Of a stretch of 64,000 nt of DNA, positions 7,838-16,886 are shown in pieces. The DNA is taken from NCBI RefSeq assembly GCF_009834565.1, contig NZ_CP019428.1, forward strand, positions 5,332,001 through 5,396,000. Reading direction: 5' to 3'. Positions within the stretch are counted from its first letter, which is position 1. Each line of letters opens with the position of its first letter. A program made the position numbers and the translations under genes. Under the pieces are notes generated by a model. That model saw only the letters and a list, made by a program, of their open reading frames with translations, did not search any database and was not told the origin of the DNA. Origin of the DNA: Pseudomonas sp. R76 (GTDB lineage Bacteria; Pseudomonadota; Gammaproteobacteria; Pseudomonadales; Pseudomonadaceae).

Positions 7838-8656
7838 ATGAAAACGACGCTTGCAGCTCTGTCCCTCACCGCCCTCCTCGCTCCCACTTTCAGCCAGGCA
7901 GCCGACGCGCCGATCAGCGCCAAGCAGTACGCCAGCGTGCTCGCCGGCAGTTGGCGCGACCCGGCCAACAGCGCGCGTGACGGCTATCGCCACCCGCAGC
8001 AGACGTTGGAATTCTTTGGTTTGGGCGCCAGGCAGACGGTGATCGAGATCACCCCGGGCGGCGGCTGGTACAGCGAAGTGCTGGCGCCGTTGCTCAAGGA
8101 TCAAGGGCATTACATTGCCGCCGTGCAGGCCGCGAGTAGCAGCGCTTACGCCGCGACATCCGAACAGAACCTGAAAAAGAAATTCGCCGCCGACCCTGCG
8201 CGTTACGCCAAGGCTCAAGTGGTGGAGTTCGACCCCAAGGCTCCGGTGTTCGGCAAACCGGCTTCGGCCGACAGCGTGCTGACCTTCCGCAATGTGCATA
8301 ACTGGGTTGACGCGGGCACCGCACCGGCCACCTTCAGCGCGTTCTACACGGTGCTCAAGCCCGGCGGGGTGCTGGGCGTGGAAGATCACCGCGCCAAGGA
8401 CGGGGCGGATCTGCAAGCCATCAAGGACAGTGGTTACCTGACCACCGCGCAGGTGGTGAAGCTGGCGACAGACGCCGGGTTCAAGCTGGCGGGGCAAAGC
8501 GAGGTGAACGCCAACCCGAAGGACACCAAGGATTATCCGGGTGGGGTGTGGACGCTGCCGCCGGCGTTGAAGCTGGGCGAGCAGGACAAGGCCAAGTATT
8601 TGGCGATTGGGGAGTCGGATCGGATGACGTTGCGGTTTGTTAAACCGGCAAAATAG
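7838..8656 (+). CDS. Exported class I SAM-methyltransferase-like protein (COG4798 type)
   Basis: A 272-residue protein with a Sec signal peptide (MKTTLAALSLTALLAPTFSQAADA) followed by a Rossmann methyltransferase fold. The SAM-binding segment is VIEITPGGGWYSEVLAPLL, with the post-I acidic region and DSVLTFRNVHNWVDAGTA further on, and GGVLGVEDHRA near motif VI. An exported methyltransferase fold is unusual because SAM is cytosolic, but this is a recognised family of predicted periplasmic methyltransferases. The ATG at 7838 is used because AGGA sits six bases upstream; an in-frame ATG at 7832 is too close to that site. Confidence 0.8.
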   Translation: MKTTLAALSLTALLAPTFSQAADAPISAKQYASVLAGSWRDPANSARDGYRHPQQTLEFFGLGARQTVIEITPGGGWYSEVLAPLLKDQGHYIAAVQAASSSAYAATSEQNLKKKFAADPARYAKAQVVEFDPKAPVFGKPASADSVLTFRNVHNWVDAGTAPATFSAFYTVLKPGGVLGVEDHRAKDGADLQAIKDSGYLTTAQVVKLATDAGFKLAGQSEVNANPKDTKDYPGGVWTLPPALKLGEQDKAKYLAIGESDRMTLRFVKPAK

Positions 8657-8677
8657 TCTGAGTTAACGCAGAACCCA

Positions 8678-8766
8678 TGTGGGAGCTGGCTTGCCTGCGA
8701 TAGCGGTGGGTCAGCCAACACAAGTGTGACTGTTAGACCGCTATCGCAGGCAAGCCAGCTCCCACA
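8678..8766. repeat. REPIN-like inverted pair (family A)
   Basis: Inverted copies of TGTGGGAGCTGGCTTGCCTG with GCGATAGCGGT and ACCGCTATCGC arms. It sits between two convergent genes (methyltransferase and deformylase), where it could also act as a bidirectional stop or mRNA end. Confidence 0.9.
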
Positions 8767-8790
8767 GGTTAACCCCAGTGTGCCTGGGTA

Positions 8791-9330
8791 TTACTCGTCC
8801 GCGTTCGGATCCATGTCCGGAAACATCACTTCGATAAACCCGAACTTGCTGAAGTCGGTAATCCGCGACGGGTACAACCGGCCGATCAGGTGATCGCATT
8901 CATGCTGCACCACCCGCGCGTGGAAGCCTTCGGCGATGCGCACAATCGGTTCGCCCTTGGGGTCGAAACCCTCGTAGCGAATCTGCTGATAACGGTCCAC
9001 CGCACCCCGCAGGCCGGGCACGGACAGGCAACCTTCATAACCTTCTTCCAGCACCGGGCTGAGCGGCGTGATCAACGGGTTGATCAGGATGGTCTGCGGC
9101 ACCGGCGGCGCGTCCGGGTAGCGTTCACTGGCCTCGAAACCAAAGATCACCAGTTGCAGGTCAACACCGATTTGCGGTGCGGCCAGGCCGACGCCACCGA
9201 CGTGTTCCATGGTCTGGAACATGTCATCAATCAATTGCCACAGCTCAGGGCTGTCGAACATCTCGGGCGGAACCGGTGGCGCAACGCGCAGCAGGCGCTC
9301 GTCGCCCATTTTCAGGATTTCACGGATCAT
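8791..9330 (-). CDS. def: Peptide deformylase
   Basis: Removes the formyl group from the N-terminal Met of new proteins. The three catalytic motifs are present: [10 protein letters not shown] (residues 46-55), EGCLSVPG (99-106, metal-binding Cys) and HECDHLIG (143-150, two His ligands and catalytic Glu). At 179 residues it is of normal length. The usual HEFDHL/HECDHL variation is within family range. The ATG at 9328-9330 lies three bases after the yihY stop codon, implying coupled translation. This is probably an accessory deformylase, since the essential copy is normally next to fmt. Confidence 0.94.
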   Translation of the reverse strand: MIREILKMGDERLLRVAPPVPPEMFDSPELWQLIDDMFQTMEHVGGVGLAAPQIGVDLQLVIFGFEASERYPDAPPVPQTILINPLITPLSPVLEEGYEGCLSVPGLRGAVDRYQQIRYEGFDPKGEPIVRIAEGFHARVVQHECDHLIGRLYPSRITDFSKFGFIEVMFPDMDPNADE

Positions 9331-9333
9331 CAA

Positions 9334-10284
9334 TCAGACTTCGTCAGTTAGGGGCTTGGAGTGGTCCCGGCCGAGGCCTGAGACGTGCTGTTTTTCATTC
9401 GTATCCGAATGCTCGTCAAACTCCTTTTCCCCGGGGTCCTTGCCTTCCGCCGACATGTGTTCGATCACGGCATTCATCTCCGCGCCCAGCAGCAATACGG
9501 CGGCGGAAATATAGAAGTACAGGAGCAGGACGATGATCGCACCGATACTGCCATACATGGCGTTGTAGTCGGCGAAGGTTTTTACGTAGTAGCCAAAACC
9601 CAGGGAGGCGATGATCCACACCACCACGGCCAGTACCGAGCCTGGGGTGATGAAGCGGAATTTCTGCTCCACATCAGGCATCACGTAGTACATGAGGGCC
9701 ACGGCGAACATCAGCAGAATCACGATCAGCGGCCAGCGCAGGATGGTCCATAAGGTGACGACGAATTCCTGCATGCCGATCTGCCCGGCGAGCCATTCCA
9801 TCACTTGCGGGCCGAGCACCATCAATGCAGCGGCGGCCAGCAGCATGCCGGCGATGCCGATGGTGTAGAACACCGACAGCGGGAAGCGCTTCCAGATTGG
9901 CCGGCCTTCGACTACGTCATAAGCGGCGTTCATCGCGCTCATCATCAGGCGCACGCCGGCGGAGGCGGTCCACAACGCAATCACGATACCGACGGACAGC
10001 AAGCCACCCTTGGATTGCTGCAATTGGTCGATCACCGGGTTGACCTGCTCCAGCGCCTGGGGCGGCAACACCAGTTCCGACTGCATGCGCAGCCAGGTAA
10101 AGAAGTCCGGCAGGTGCAGAAAACCGATCAGGGCAATAAGGAACAACAGGAAGGGAAACAACGAGAACAGCATCTGGTAGGCCAGTGCCGAGGCATAGGT
10201 AGGCATTTCGTCATCGACGAATTCCGTGACGGTGCGCACCAGCACTTTGTGCAGTGGCAAGCCTTGCAATACCGGAAAAATCAT
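9334..10284 (-). CDS. yihY: YihY/BrkB-family inner-membrane protein
   Basis: A 316-residue membrane protein with about six hydrophobic helices, e.g. ASALAYQMLFSLFPFLLFLIALIGF and IGAIIVLLLYFYISAAVLLLGAEMNAV. The family signature is the conserved ALAYQMLFSLFPF and LLGAEMNA. The family was once called ribonuclease BN by mistake. It is an inner-membrane protein of unclear function, possibly envelope-related. A hydrophilic C-terminal tail rich in Glu/Lys/Asp follows the last helix. It heads a two-gene unit with peptide deformylase. Confidence 0.9.
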   Translation of the reverse strand: MIFPVLQGLPLHKVLVRTVTEFVDDEMPTYASALAYQMLFSLFPFLLFLIALIGFLHLPDFFTWLRMQSELVLPPQALEQVNPVIDQLQQSKGGLLSVGIVIALWTASAGVRLMMSAMNAAYDVVEGRPIWKRFPLSVFYTIGIAGMLLAAAALMVLGPQVMEWLAGQIGMQEFVVTLWTILRWPLIVILLMFAVALMYYVMPDVEQKFRFITPGSVLAVVVWIIASLGFGYYVKTFADYNAMYGSIGAIIVLLLYFYISAAVLLLGAEMNAVIEHMSAEGKDPGEKEFDEHSDTNEKQHVSGLGRDHSKPLTDEV

Positions 10285-10408
10285 AGCGTCTCCTTTCGCC
10301 GCAAAAGGGTTGAGGTCGTGGGCGACTCAGGGGCCGTTTTCTACATCAAAAGTAGCCTACTTGGCGACTTTGAAACAATTACCAGATTTTAGTTGCAAGC
10401 GACGACAT

Positions 10409-10437
10409 AAAAACGGCCATCCGTGGATGGCCGTTTG
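10409..10437 (-). terminator. Rho-independent terminator of the csbD-like gene
   Basis: A perfect 11-bp stem (AAACGGCCATC / GATGGCCGTTT) with loop CGTG. On the minus strand it is followed by a T run, just past the stop of the leftward CsbD-like gene. Confidence 0.85.
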
Positions 10438-10454
10438 GCTGCGCGTTGGCAGGC

Positions 10455-10640
10455 TTACTTGGTCGCTTTCTTTACCGCGTCCTTGGTATCGCCTACTGCT
10501 TTTTCAACCTGGCCTTTCTTCTCTTGCACTACGCCTTCAGCGCGCAGCTTGTCGTTACCGGTGACTTTGCCAACACCTTGCTTGATGTTGCCAACGAGCT
10601 CGTCTTTCAAACCTTTTGCCTTATCCGATGTGCTGCTCAT
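10455..10640 (-). CDS. CsbD-family stress protein
   Basis: A 61-residue hydrophilic protein beginning [20 protein letters not shown] and carrying the CsbD pattern GK-x-K-x(2)[23 protein letters not shown]. CsbD-like proteins are small, highly charged general-stress proteins of unknown mechanism. The ATG at 10638-10640 is preceded by AGGAG eight bases away, so longer upstream reading is rejected. Its own terminator follows at 10409-10437. It is monocistronic. Confidence 0.9.
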   Translation of the reverse strand: MSSTSDKAKGLKDELVGNIKQGVGKVTGNDKLRAEGVVQEKKGQVEKAVGDTKDAVKKATK

Positions 10641-10838
10641 GGTATTTCTCCTGGAACAATCGAGGTTTTTGGTCATTACGTAGAGATTGACCCGAGGCCG
10701 TTCGGCAGAGTTTCAATTATTTTTCAGCGGGCATTTCATCGCCGCCTGCAGGTTTGGCTTTATGTTTTGCAGCCAACCCACGAGAATGCCCGGCACATTC
10801 AGGCTATAACGCTGAATAACAGATCCCGTAGGAAGGTT

Positions 10839-11216
10839 ATGAAACTCAATAAAGCACAGGCCATTGCCCGCAGAAACCTGGAACTGGGCGGTGCCGTACT
10901 CGGCGTCAACAACTGCCATTTCACCGACCTGGACCGCAAGCGCAACATCTGGTGGTTCGACCTGCCGGTGGGCCGTATTGCCGTGGGCCAGTACGAGTGG
11001 ATTCACCTGTTGATGCACAACGCCGAGTCCGACCAGCTGCTGCACTTGAAGGTGCCGACGGCCTATCTGCGTGAAAAACTCGAAGGCTTGGTGGTGCGTA
11101 ATGCGGGCAAGCGCAAGCCGGAGATCACCCTGGAGTTGAGTGCGGACAAGGATTCGTTCCTGAAGGATGTGCGCCCGACGGGTGCCGGGGTGAGCTTCGC
11201 GCAGTTTGCCCTGTAG
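10839..11216 (+). CDS. Conserved hypothetical protein (125 aa)
   Basis: A soluble 125-residue protein beginning MKLNKAQAIARRNLELGGAV. No signal peptide, membrane segment or motif I can name is visible. It has a mixed beta-rich pattern (NIWWFDLPVGRIAVGQYEWIHLLMH), and the second half (VPTAYLREKLEGLVVRNAGKRKPEITLEL) looks compactly folded. The ATG at 10839 follows a good GTAGGAAGG ribosome site. It is followed by a strong bidirectional terminator shared with fadD1. Codon use matches its neighbours, so I take it as a native Pseudomonas gene. Confidence 0.78.
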   Translation: MKLNKAQAIARRNLELGGAVLGVNNCHFTDLDRKRNIWWFDLPVGRIAVGQYEWIHLLMHNAESDQLLHLKVPTAYLREKLEGLVVRNAGKRKPEITLELSADKDSFLKDVRPTGAGVSFAQFAL

Positions 11217-11256
11217 GAATGCAGAGCAAAATGGATTGCATTTCAATCCTGACATT

Positions 11257-11286
11257 AAAAAACCCCGCAATCGCGGGGTTTTTTAT
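11257..11286. terminator. Bidirectional terminator between the 125-aa gene and fadD1
   Basis: AAAAAACCCCGC-AATC-GCGGGGTTTTTT: a GC stem flanked by A and T runs, so it works for both convergent genes. Confidence 0.9.
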
Positions 11287-11289
11287 GGG

Positions 11290-12981
11290 TTACTTTTTCA
11301 GGCCCAACTTCTTCAATTCTTCATCGCGCAACTCACGCCGCAGGATCTTGCCCACGTTGGTGGTCGGCAGCGCATCACGGAACTCAACGGCCTTGGGCAC
11401 CTTGTAGCCGGTGACGTTGGCGCGCATGTGTTCCATCACCTGGTCCTTGGTCAGGGTTGCCCCTGGCTTGACCACGATGAACAGCTTGATGTGCTCCCCG
11501 GACTTGTCATCCGGCACGCCGATGGCCGCACATTGCAGCACGCCCGGCAGGCCCGCCAGCACGTCTTCCAGTTCGTTGGGGTAAACGTTGAAACCGGAGA
11601 CCAGAATCATGTCTTTCTTGCGGTCGACAATGCGCATGTAGCCGTCAGGCTGGATGATCGCGATGTCACCGGTCTTCAACCAGCCTTCGCTGTCGAGGAT
11701 CTCGGCGGTGGCGTCTTCGCGCTGCCAATAGCCTTTCATCACTTGCGGGCCCTTGACGCACAGCTCGCCGATCTCGCCCAGGGCCAGCTCGACGCCGTCA
11801 TCGGTGATGACTTTGCACACGGTCGACGGCACCGGAATGCCGATGGTGCCGATCTGGATATTCTGGATCGGGTTGACCGTCGCCACCGGGCTGGTTTCGG
11901 TCATGCCATAGCCTTCGCAGATGTTGCAGCCGGTCACGTCTTTCCAACGCTCGGCGGCTGCCAACTGCAACGCCATGCCGCCCGACAGCGTGACTTTCAG
12001 CGCGGAGAAGTCCAGCTTGCGGAAGCCTTCGTTGTTGCACAGCGCCACGAACAAGGTGTTCAAGCCGACAAAGCCGCTGAACTTCCACTTCGACAGTTCC
12101 TTGACCATCGCCGGCAAGTCGCGCGGGTTGCTGATCAGGATGTTGTGGTTGCCGATCAGCATCATCGCCATGCAATGAAAGGTGAAGGCATAGATGTGGT
12201 ACAGCGGCAGCGGCGTGATCAGGATCTCGCAACCTTCATTGAGGTTGGAGCCCATCAGCGCCTTGCACTGCAGCATGTTGGCGACCAGGTTGCGGTGGGT
12301 GAGCATCGCGCCCTTGGCCACGCCGGTGGTGCCGCCAGTGTATTGCAGTACGGCGACATCGCCGCTGGCCGGGCTGGCATCGTTGACCGGTTGGCCGTGC
12401 CCCTTGGCCAGCACGTCGTTGAACTTGATCGCCTTGGGCAAGTGGTACGCCGGGACCATCTTCTTCACGTACTTGATGACGCTGTTGATCAGCAGGCGCT
12501 TGAATGGCGACAACAGGTCAGCGACTTCGGTGACGATCACGTGCTTGACGGCGGTCTTGGGCACGACTTTTTCAGCCAGGTGCGCCATGTTCGCCAGGCA
12601 AACCAGGGCCTTGGCCCCGGAATCATTGAATTGGTGTTCCATTTCCCGCGCGGTGTACAGCGGGTTGGTGTTGACCACGATCAGGCCCGCACGGATGGCG
12701 CCGAACACGGCAACCGGGTATTGCAGGACGTTGGGCAGTTGCACGGCGATTCGATCGCCTGGCTTCAAGTCGGTATGTTGTTGCAGGTAGGCGGCGAAGG
12801 CGCCGGACAATTCGTACAGTTCACCGTAGGTGATGGTTTTGCCCAGGTTGCTGAAAGCCGGTTTGTCGGCGAAGCGCTGGCAGGACTGTTTCAGTACCGC
12901 CTGAATATTCTGATACTCGTCTGGATTGATGTCTGCAGCAATCCCGGCGGGGTACTTATCCTTCCAAAAGTCTTCGTTCAT
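11290..12981 (-). CDS. fadD1: Long-chain-fatty-acid--CoA ligase (FadD1 type)
   Basis: Activates long-chain fatty acids to acyl-CoA through an acyl-AMP intermediate, for beta-oxidation. The ATP/AMP signature YTGGTTGVAKG is at residues 214-224, GYGMTETSP follows in the middle, and the C-terminal KTGDIA...RKKDMILVSGFNVYPNELED and GKILRREL motifs carry the hinge and catalytic Lys. At 563 residues it matches FadD. A second, similar fadD lies upstream at 13366-15054, as in other pseudomonads. A REPIN and a 384-bp gap separate the two, so each probably has its own promoter. Confidence 0.95.
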   Translation of the reverse strand: MNEDFWKDKYPAGIAADINPDEYQNIQAVLKQSCQRFADKPAFSNLGKTITYGELYELSGAFAAYLQQHTDLKPGDRIAVQLPNVLQYPVAVFGAIRAGLIVVNTNPLYTAREMEHQFNDSGAKALVCLANMAHLAEKVVPKTAVKHVIVTEVADLLSPFKRLLINSVIKYVKKMVPAYHLPKAIKFNDVLAKGHGQPVNDASPASGDVAVLQYTGGTTGVAKGAMLTHRNLVANMLQCKALMGSNLNEGCEILITPLPLYHIYAFTFHCMAMMLIGNHNILISNPRDLPAMVKELSKWKFSGFVGLNTLFVALCNNEGFRKLDFSALKVTLSGGMALQLAAAERWKDVTGCNICEGYGMTETSPVATVNPIQNIQIGTIGIPVPSTVCKVITDDGVELALGEIGELCVKGPQVMKGYWQREDATAEILDSEGWLKTGDIAIIQPDGYMRIVDRKKDMILVSGFNVYPNELEDVLAGLPGVLQCAAIGVPDDKSGEHIKLFIVVKPGATLTKDQVMEHMRANVTGYKVPKAVEFRDALPTTNVGKILRRELRDEELKKLGLKK

Positions 12982-13013
12982 GGAAGCCCACTCCTCAGCG
13001 ACGCGAATTCATC

Positions 13014-13030
13014 ATCGCATTTGATGCGAT
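13014..13030. promoter_or_regulatory. Perfect inverted repeat upstream of fadD1 (candidate operator)
   Basis: ATCGCATTTGATGCGAT, 33 bp upstream of the fadD1 start codon. It looks like an operator for a dimeric regulator. It does not match the PsrA half-site pattern as I know it; the cognate regulator is unknown. Confidence 0.4.
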
Positions 13031-13255
13031 TATTATTGGTGTATGTTTTTTTAGGTGAGTCTGGCGCTTTCAAGCAGGCCGAGAAGTCACAAAGCGCGCC
13101 GAGAGTAGCAGCTTTGCCAAGGGCCGCCTAGAGCCAAAAGAGGGCCCTACAGTCATAATCATGACTGTCCTACAATATTTGGTCACACTTTAAACCAGGG
13201 TAAAATCCCCCAGCAAAACGCTCTGGAATGGGCCTTACAGATCAACAAACAACAA

Positions 13256-13345
13256 TGTGGGAGCTGGCTAGCCTGCGATTGCGGTCTGTCAGTCAATACA
13301 TCCAGTGACTGGAACATCGCTATCGCAGGCAAGCCCGCTCCCACA
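13256..13345. repeat. REPIN-like inverted pair (family A), diverged
   Basis: One arm reads TGTGGGAGCTGGCTAGCCTG (one base off consensus); the other is the AAGCCCGCTCCCACA variant. The two arms thus belong to slightly different subtypes. Confidence 0.85.
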
Positions 13346-13365
13346 TTTTTTAAGCGCATTTCCTA

Positions 13366-15054
13366 TCAGGCGATGTCGCGCAGCTCCCTGCGCAGAATCT
13401 TGCCCACCGGCGTCATCGGCAACGAATCACGCAACACAATGTGCTTGGGCACCTTGTAGCCGGTGAAGTTGGTCTTGCAGTACGCCTTCAGCTCTTCAAG
13501 GCTCACACCTTGCGTGCGCGCTACCACAAACAGCTTCACCGCCTCCCCGGTGCGCTCATCCGGCACGCCGATCACGGCGCAGTTGGCCACCGCCGGGTGC
13601 GCCATCACCACGTCTTCGATCTCGTTGGGGTACACGTTAAAGCCCGAGACGATGATCAGGTCTTTCTTGCGATCGACAATGCTCACAAAGCCATCGGTGT
13701 CGATCACCGCGATGTCGCCGGTTTTCAGCCAGCCTTCGGCGTCGAGGGTCTCGGCAGTCGCGGCCGGCTGCTGCCAGTAGCCCTTCATGACCTGCGGGCC
13801 TTTGATGCACAGCTCGCCGCGCTCGCCCAAGGGCAACTCATGCCCTTCATCATCGATGACTTTCATCGCGGTGCCGGGCACCGGAATACCGACGGTACCC
13901 AACCGCGACTGGCTGCCGTACGGGTTGGTGCTGGCCACCGGCGAGGTTTCAGTCAGGCCATAACCTTCGCCAATGGAGCAACCGGTCAAGGCCTTCCACC
14001 GCTCGGCCGTGGCCTTGATCAGCGCAGTGCCGCCGGAGTTGGTGATCTTGAGGTGGGAAAAATCCAGGGTCTTGAAATCCGGGTGGTCCATCAGCGCCAC
14101 GAACAACGTGTTCAGCCCCAGCAGGCAGGAGAACCGCCACTTTTTCAGCTCTTTGATAAAGCCGCCGATGTCGCGCGGGTTGGTGATCAGCACGTTGTGG
14201 TTGCCGGTGACCATCATGCACATGCAGTTCGCCGTGAAGGCATAGATGTGGTACAGCGGCAGCGGCGCGATCATCACCTCCTGCCCTTCCTTTATCAGCG
14301 GCTGGCCGGCGTCGCTGACCTGGGACATGCACGCCCGCGCCTGCTGCATATTGGCGACGAGGTTGCCGTGGGTGAGCATCGCGCCCTTGGCCAGGCCGGT
14401 GGTGCCGCCGGTGTATTGCAGCACGGCGATATCGTCCAGTGTCACCGGATGCCGGGTCAGGCCCTGCCCCGCGCCCATGCGCAAGGCGCGTTTGAATGAC
14501 ACAGCACGTGGCAGGCTGTAGGCCGGGACCATCTTCTTGACTTTGTCGACCACGGTGTTGATCAGCCAGCCTTTGGCGGCGGGCATGAAGTCGCCCATCC
14601 TGGCTTCGATCAGGTAGTCGATCTCGGTGTCGGCGCACACTTCCTGCACCCGCGAACCGAACAGGTTGAGGTAAACCAGCGCGCGAATGCCGGCATCCTT
14701 GAATTGGTGGCGCATTTCGCGCGGGGTATACAGCGGGTTGGTGTTGACCACGATCAGCCCGGCGCGCAGGGCGCCGAACACCGCAATCGGGTAATGCAGC
14801 ACGTTGGGCATCTGCACCGCGATGCGCTCGCCCGGCTTGAGGTCGGTGTGCTGCTGCAGGTAACCGGCGAACGCCGCACTCTGGCGCTCAAGCTCGGCAT
14901 AGGTCAGGGTGATGCCCATGTTGCTGAACGCCGGACGGTCGGCAAAGGCCTTGCAGGACCGTTCGAAGACTTCGATCACCGACTTGTACGTGGTGAGGTC
15001 GATGTCATTGGGAACGCCCGCCGCGCGTTTGTCATTCCAGAAATCAGGTTGCAT
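13366..15054 (-). CDS. fadD2: Long-chain-fatty-acid--CoA ligase (FadD2 type)
   Basis: A second acyl-CoA synthetase, 562 residues, similar to FadD1 along its whole length. AMP-binding signature YTGGTTGLAKG is at residues 214-224, GYGLTETSP in the middle, and the C-terminal KTGDIAVIDTDGF...RKKDLIIVSGFNVYPNEIED and GKILRREL are intact. The ATG at 15052-15054 (MQPDFWNDKR) aligns with the FadD1 start and has GAGGA upstream. Paired FadD proteins in pseudomonads differ in chain-length preference and induction; which is which cannot be read here. Confidence 0.94.
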   Translation of the reverse strand: MQPDFWNDKRAAGVPNDIDLTTYKSVIEVFERSCKAFADRPAFSNMGITLTYAELERQSAAFAGYLQQHTDLKPGERIAVQMPNVLHYPIAVFGALRAGLIVVNTNPLYTPREMRHQFKDAGIRALVYLNLFGSRVQEVCADTEIDYLIEARMGDFMPAAKGWLINTVVDKVKKMVPAYSLPRAVSFKRALRMGAGQGLTRHPVTLDDIAVLQYTGGTTGLAKGAMLTHGNLVANMQQARACMSQVSDAGQPLIKEGQEVMIAPLPLYHIYAFTANCMCMMVTGNHNVLITNPRDIGGFIKELKKWRFSCLLGLNTLFVALMDHPDFKTLDFSHLKITNSGGTALIKATAERWKALTGCSIGEGYGLTETSPVASTNPYGSQSRLGTVGIPVPGTAMKVIDDEGHELPLGERGELCIKGPQVMKGYWQQPAATAETLDAEGWLKTGDIAVIDTDGFVSIVDRKKDLIIVSGFNVYPNEIEDVVMAHPAVANCAVIGVPDERTGEAVKLFVVARTQGVSLEELKAYCKTNFTGYKVPKHIVLRDSLPMTPVGKILRRELRDIA

Positions 15055-15273
15055 TATTCTTGTCCTCTTACCTGAGTGTGTCCGACCGCTGCAGTTATAA
15101 AAACGCATCTATAAAAAGCGGAGCTTTGGGGACGTTAGCAGCTATGGCCAAACAGGCAAATACATCCAACTGTGTCATTTATTGTATGAATCTTGCCCCT
15201 AACGTGTAGGCAGATACACCAGCCCCTGGCAGATGAGCTATACACTGCAACGACCCTGAGCAAAGGAAGCGCC

Positions 15274-16218
15274 ATGAACCACAGCACCTTCTGGCTGACC
15301 GCGAATGACCGCAGCCGCCTGTACGTCAATCAATGGCTGCCGGAAGGCCAGGCCAAGGCCATGATCATGTTGTCCCACGGCATGGCCGAGCACAGCGGCC
15401 GCTATGCGCGCCTGGCTGAAGCCCTGTGCGCAGCCGGCTACGGCCTGTACGCGCTGGACCAGCGCGGCCACGGCCGAACGGCTGACGAAGGGACGCTGGG
15501 GCTGTACGCCGAAAAAGATGGCTGGAACAAAGTGGTCGGCGACCTGGCCAGCCTCAACCAGCACATCGGCCAGCAGCAACCGGGGCTGCCGATCATTCTG
15601 CTGGGCCACAGCATGGGCAGCTACATCGCCCAGGCCTACCTGCTGCACCACAGCGCCAGCTTGAATGGCGCGATTCTCAGTGGCTCGAATTTCCAGCCGA
15701 TTGCGCTGTACCGCGCCGCCGCGCTGATTGCGCGGATCGAACGCGCACGCCAGGGGCTGCGCGGGCGCAGTGCGCTGATAGATTTTTTGTCGTTCGGCTC
15801 GTTCAACAAGGCATTCAAACCCAATCGCACCGCGTTTGACTGGCTCAGCCGCGACCCGGATGAGGTCGACCACTACATCAACGACCCACTCTGCGGTTTC
15901 CGTTGCACCAACCAGCTGTGGGTCGACCTGCTGGGCGGCTTGCAGCAAATCAGTAAAGCGTCCAATCTCGCGCAGATCGACCCGGGCCTGCCGATTTTAG
16001 TGATGGGCGGGGAATGTGATCCGGTGAGTGAAGGCAAGCGTCTCAAAAGCCTGGCCCACGCATTACGTGAGGCCGGCTGCCAGCACCTGCAATTGAATAT
16101 CTACCCGCAAGCACGCCATGAAGTGTTCAACGAGACCAATCGTGATGAAGTCACCGCCGATGTACTGGCGTGGCTGGAGCAGGCTTTGACATTGCGCAGG
16201 CCGACTCGCTGCGAGTAA
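15274..16218 (+). CDS. Alpha/beta hydrolase, monoacylglycerol lipase/lysophospholipase type
   Basis: A 314-residue soluble serine hydrolase. It has the oxyanion-side HGMAEHSGRY, the LDQRGHGRT strand, the nucleophile elbow GHSMGS (Ser), a later acid-bearing strand (ILVMGGECDPVSEG) and the catalytic His in YPQARHEVFNE. This order is typical of PldB/monoglyceride lipase-like Hydrolase_4 proteins. Its position between fadD2 and phaJ suggests that it releases fatty acids that FadD then activates. The ATG at 15274 has AAAGGAAG upstream. Confidence 0.87.
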   Translation: MNHSTFWLTANDRSRLYVNQWLPEGQAKAMIMLSHGMAEHSGRYARLAEALCAAGYGLYALDQRGHGRTADEGTLGLYAEKDGWNKVVGDLASLNQHIGQQQPGLPIILLGHSMGSYIAQAYLLHHSASLNGAILSGSNFQPIALYRAAALIARIERARQGLRGRSALIDFLSFGSFNKAFKPNRTAFDWLSRDPDEVDHYINDPLCGFRCTNQLWVDLLGGLQQISKASNLAQIDPGLPILVMGGECDPVSEGKRLKSLAHALREAGCQHLQLNIYPQARHEVFNETNRDEVTADVLAWLEQALTLRRPTRCE

Positions 16219-16278
16219 TTTTTCGTTTAGAATCAGATAGTTAATTAATTACCGATTAGCCACAGGATGCACCTTTAG

Positions 16279-16749
16279 ATGACTCAGGTTACCAACACCC
16301 CGTACGAAGCCCTCGAAGTCGGCCAGACCGCCAGCTACAGCAAGACCGTTGAGGAGCGCGATATCCAGCTGTTCGCCGCCATGTCCGGCGACCACAACCC
16401 GGTGCACCTGGATGCCGAGTACGCCAAGGCGACCATGTTCAAGGAGCGTATCGCCCACGGCATGTTCAGCGGCGCCCTGATCAGCGCGGCCGTTGCCTGC
16501 GAGTTGCCTGGGCCGGGCACCATCTATATCGGCCAGCAAATGAGCTTCCAGAAACCGGTAAAAATCGGCGACACGCTGACCGTGCGTCTGGAAATTCTCG
16601 AGAAGCTGCCGAAGTTTCGCGTGCGTATTGCCACACGTGTGTTCAACCAGCGCGACGAGTTGGTGGTGGATGGCGAGGCGGAAATTCTGGCGCCACGCAA
16701 GCAGCAAGTGGTGACACTGACTGAGTTGCCACCTATCAGCATCGGCTGA
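16279..16749 (+). CDS. phaJ1: (R)-specific enoyl-CoA hydratase, MaoC family
   Basis: A 156-residue hot-dog-fold hydratase that converts trans-2-enoyl-CoA to (R)-3-hydroxyacyl-CoA, feeding beta-oxidation intermediates to polyhydroxyalkanoate synthesis. The hydratase-2 motif is seen as SGDHNPVHLD (catalytic Asp38 and His43), with the following AHGMFSGALIS typical of PhaJ. Length and the fadD1-fadD2-hydrolase context match the phaJ1 locus of other pseudomonads; the exact paralogue number is less sure. It follows the hydrolase by 60 bp and is followed by a REPIN. Confidence 0.88.
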   Translation: MTQVTNTPYEALEVGQTASYSKTVEERDIQLFAAMSGDHNPVHLDAEYAKATMFKERIAHGMFSGALISAAVACELPGPGTIYIGQQMSFQKPVKIGDTLTVRLEILEKLPKFRVRIATRVFNQRDELVVDGEAEILAPRKQQVVTLTELPPISIG

Positions 16750-16778
16750 TCAAATTTCAACATCTGCACAACGCAAAA

Positions 16779-16868
16779 TGTGGGAGCGGGCTTGCCCGCG
16801 AAAGCGGTGTACCAGCCACCATAGAGGTTGGCTGATACACCGTCTTCGCGAGCAAGCCCGCTCCCACA
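16779..16868. repeat. REPIN-like inverted pair (family A, GGGCTTGCCCGCGA subtype)
   Basis: TGTGGGAGCGGGCTTGCCCG with its inverse, between the convergent phaJ and DUF2383 genes. Confidence 0.9.
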
Positions 16869-16886
16869 TTTGTTACACAGCAGGTC

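Larger units (their letters stand above)
12982..13365. other. Intergenic region between the two fadD genes
   Basis: This 384-bp gap holds the presumed fadD1 promoter, a perfect 7-bp inverted repeat (ATCGCAT-TTG-ATGCGAT, 13014-13030), a purine/AT-rich stretch, and a REPIN at 13256-13345. I see no coding potential in it. Confidence 0.7.

Noticed and set aside
8678..8766. CRISPR-like repeat
   Set aside because: The REP arms are inverted pairs scattered singly through the window, not direct repeats with regular spacers; no cas genes.
9334..10284. Ribonuclease BN
   Set aside because: The YihY/BrkB family was once given this name in error; it is a membrane protein without nuclease motifs.
11206..13131. 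Long open frame antisense to fadD1 (641 codons)
   Set aside because: Same reason: a GC-driven shadow of a clear FadD gene.
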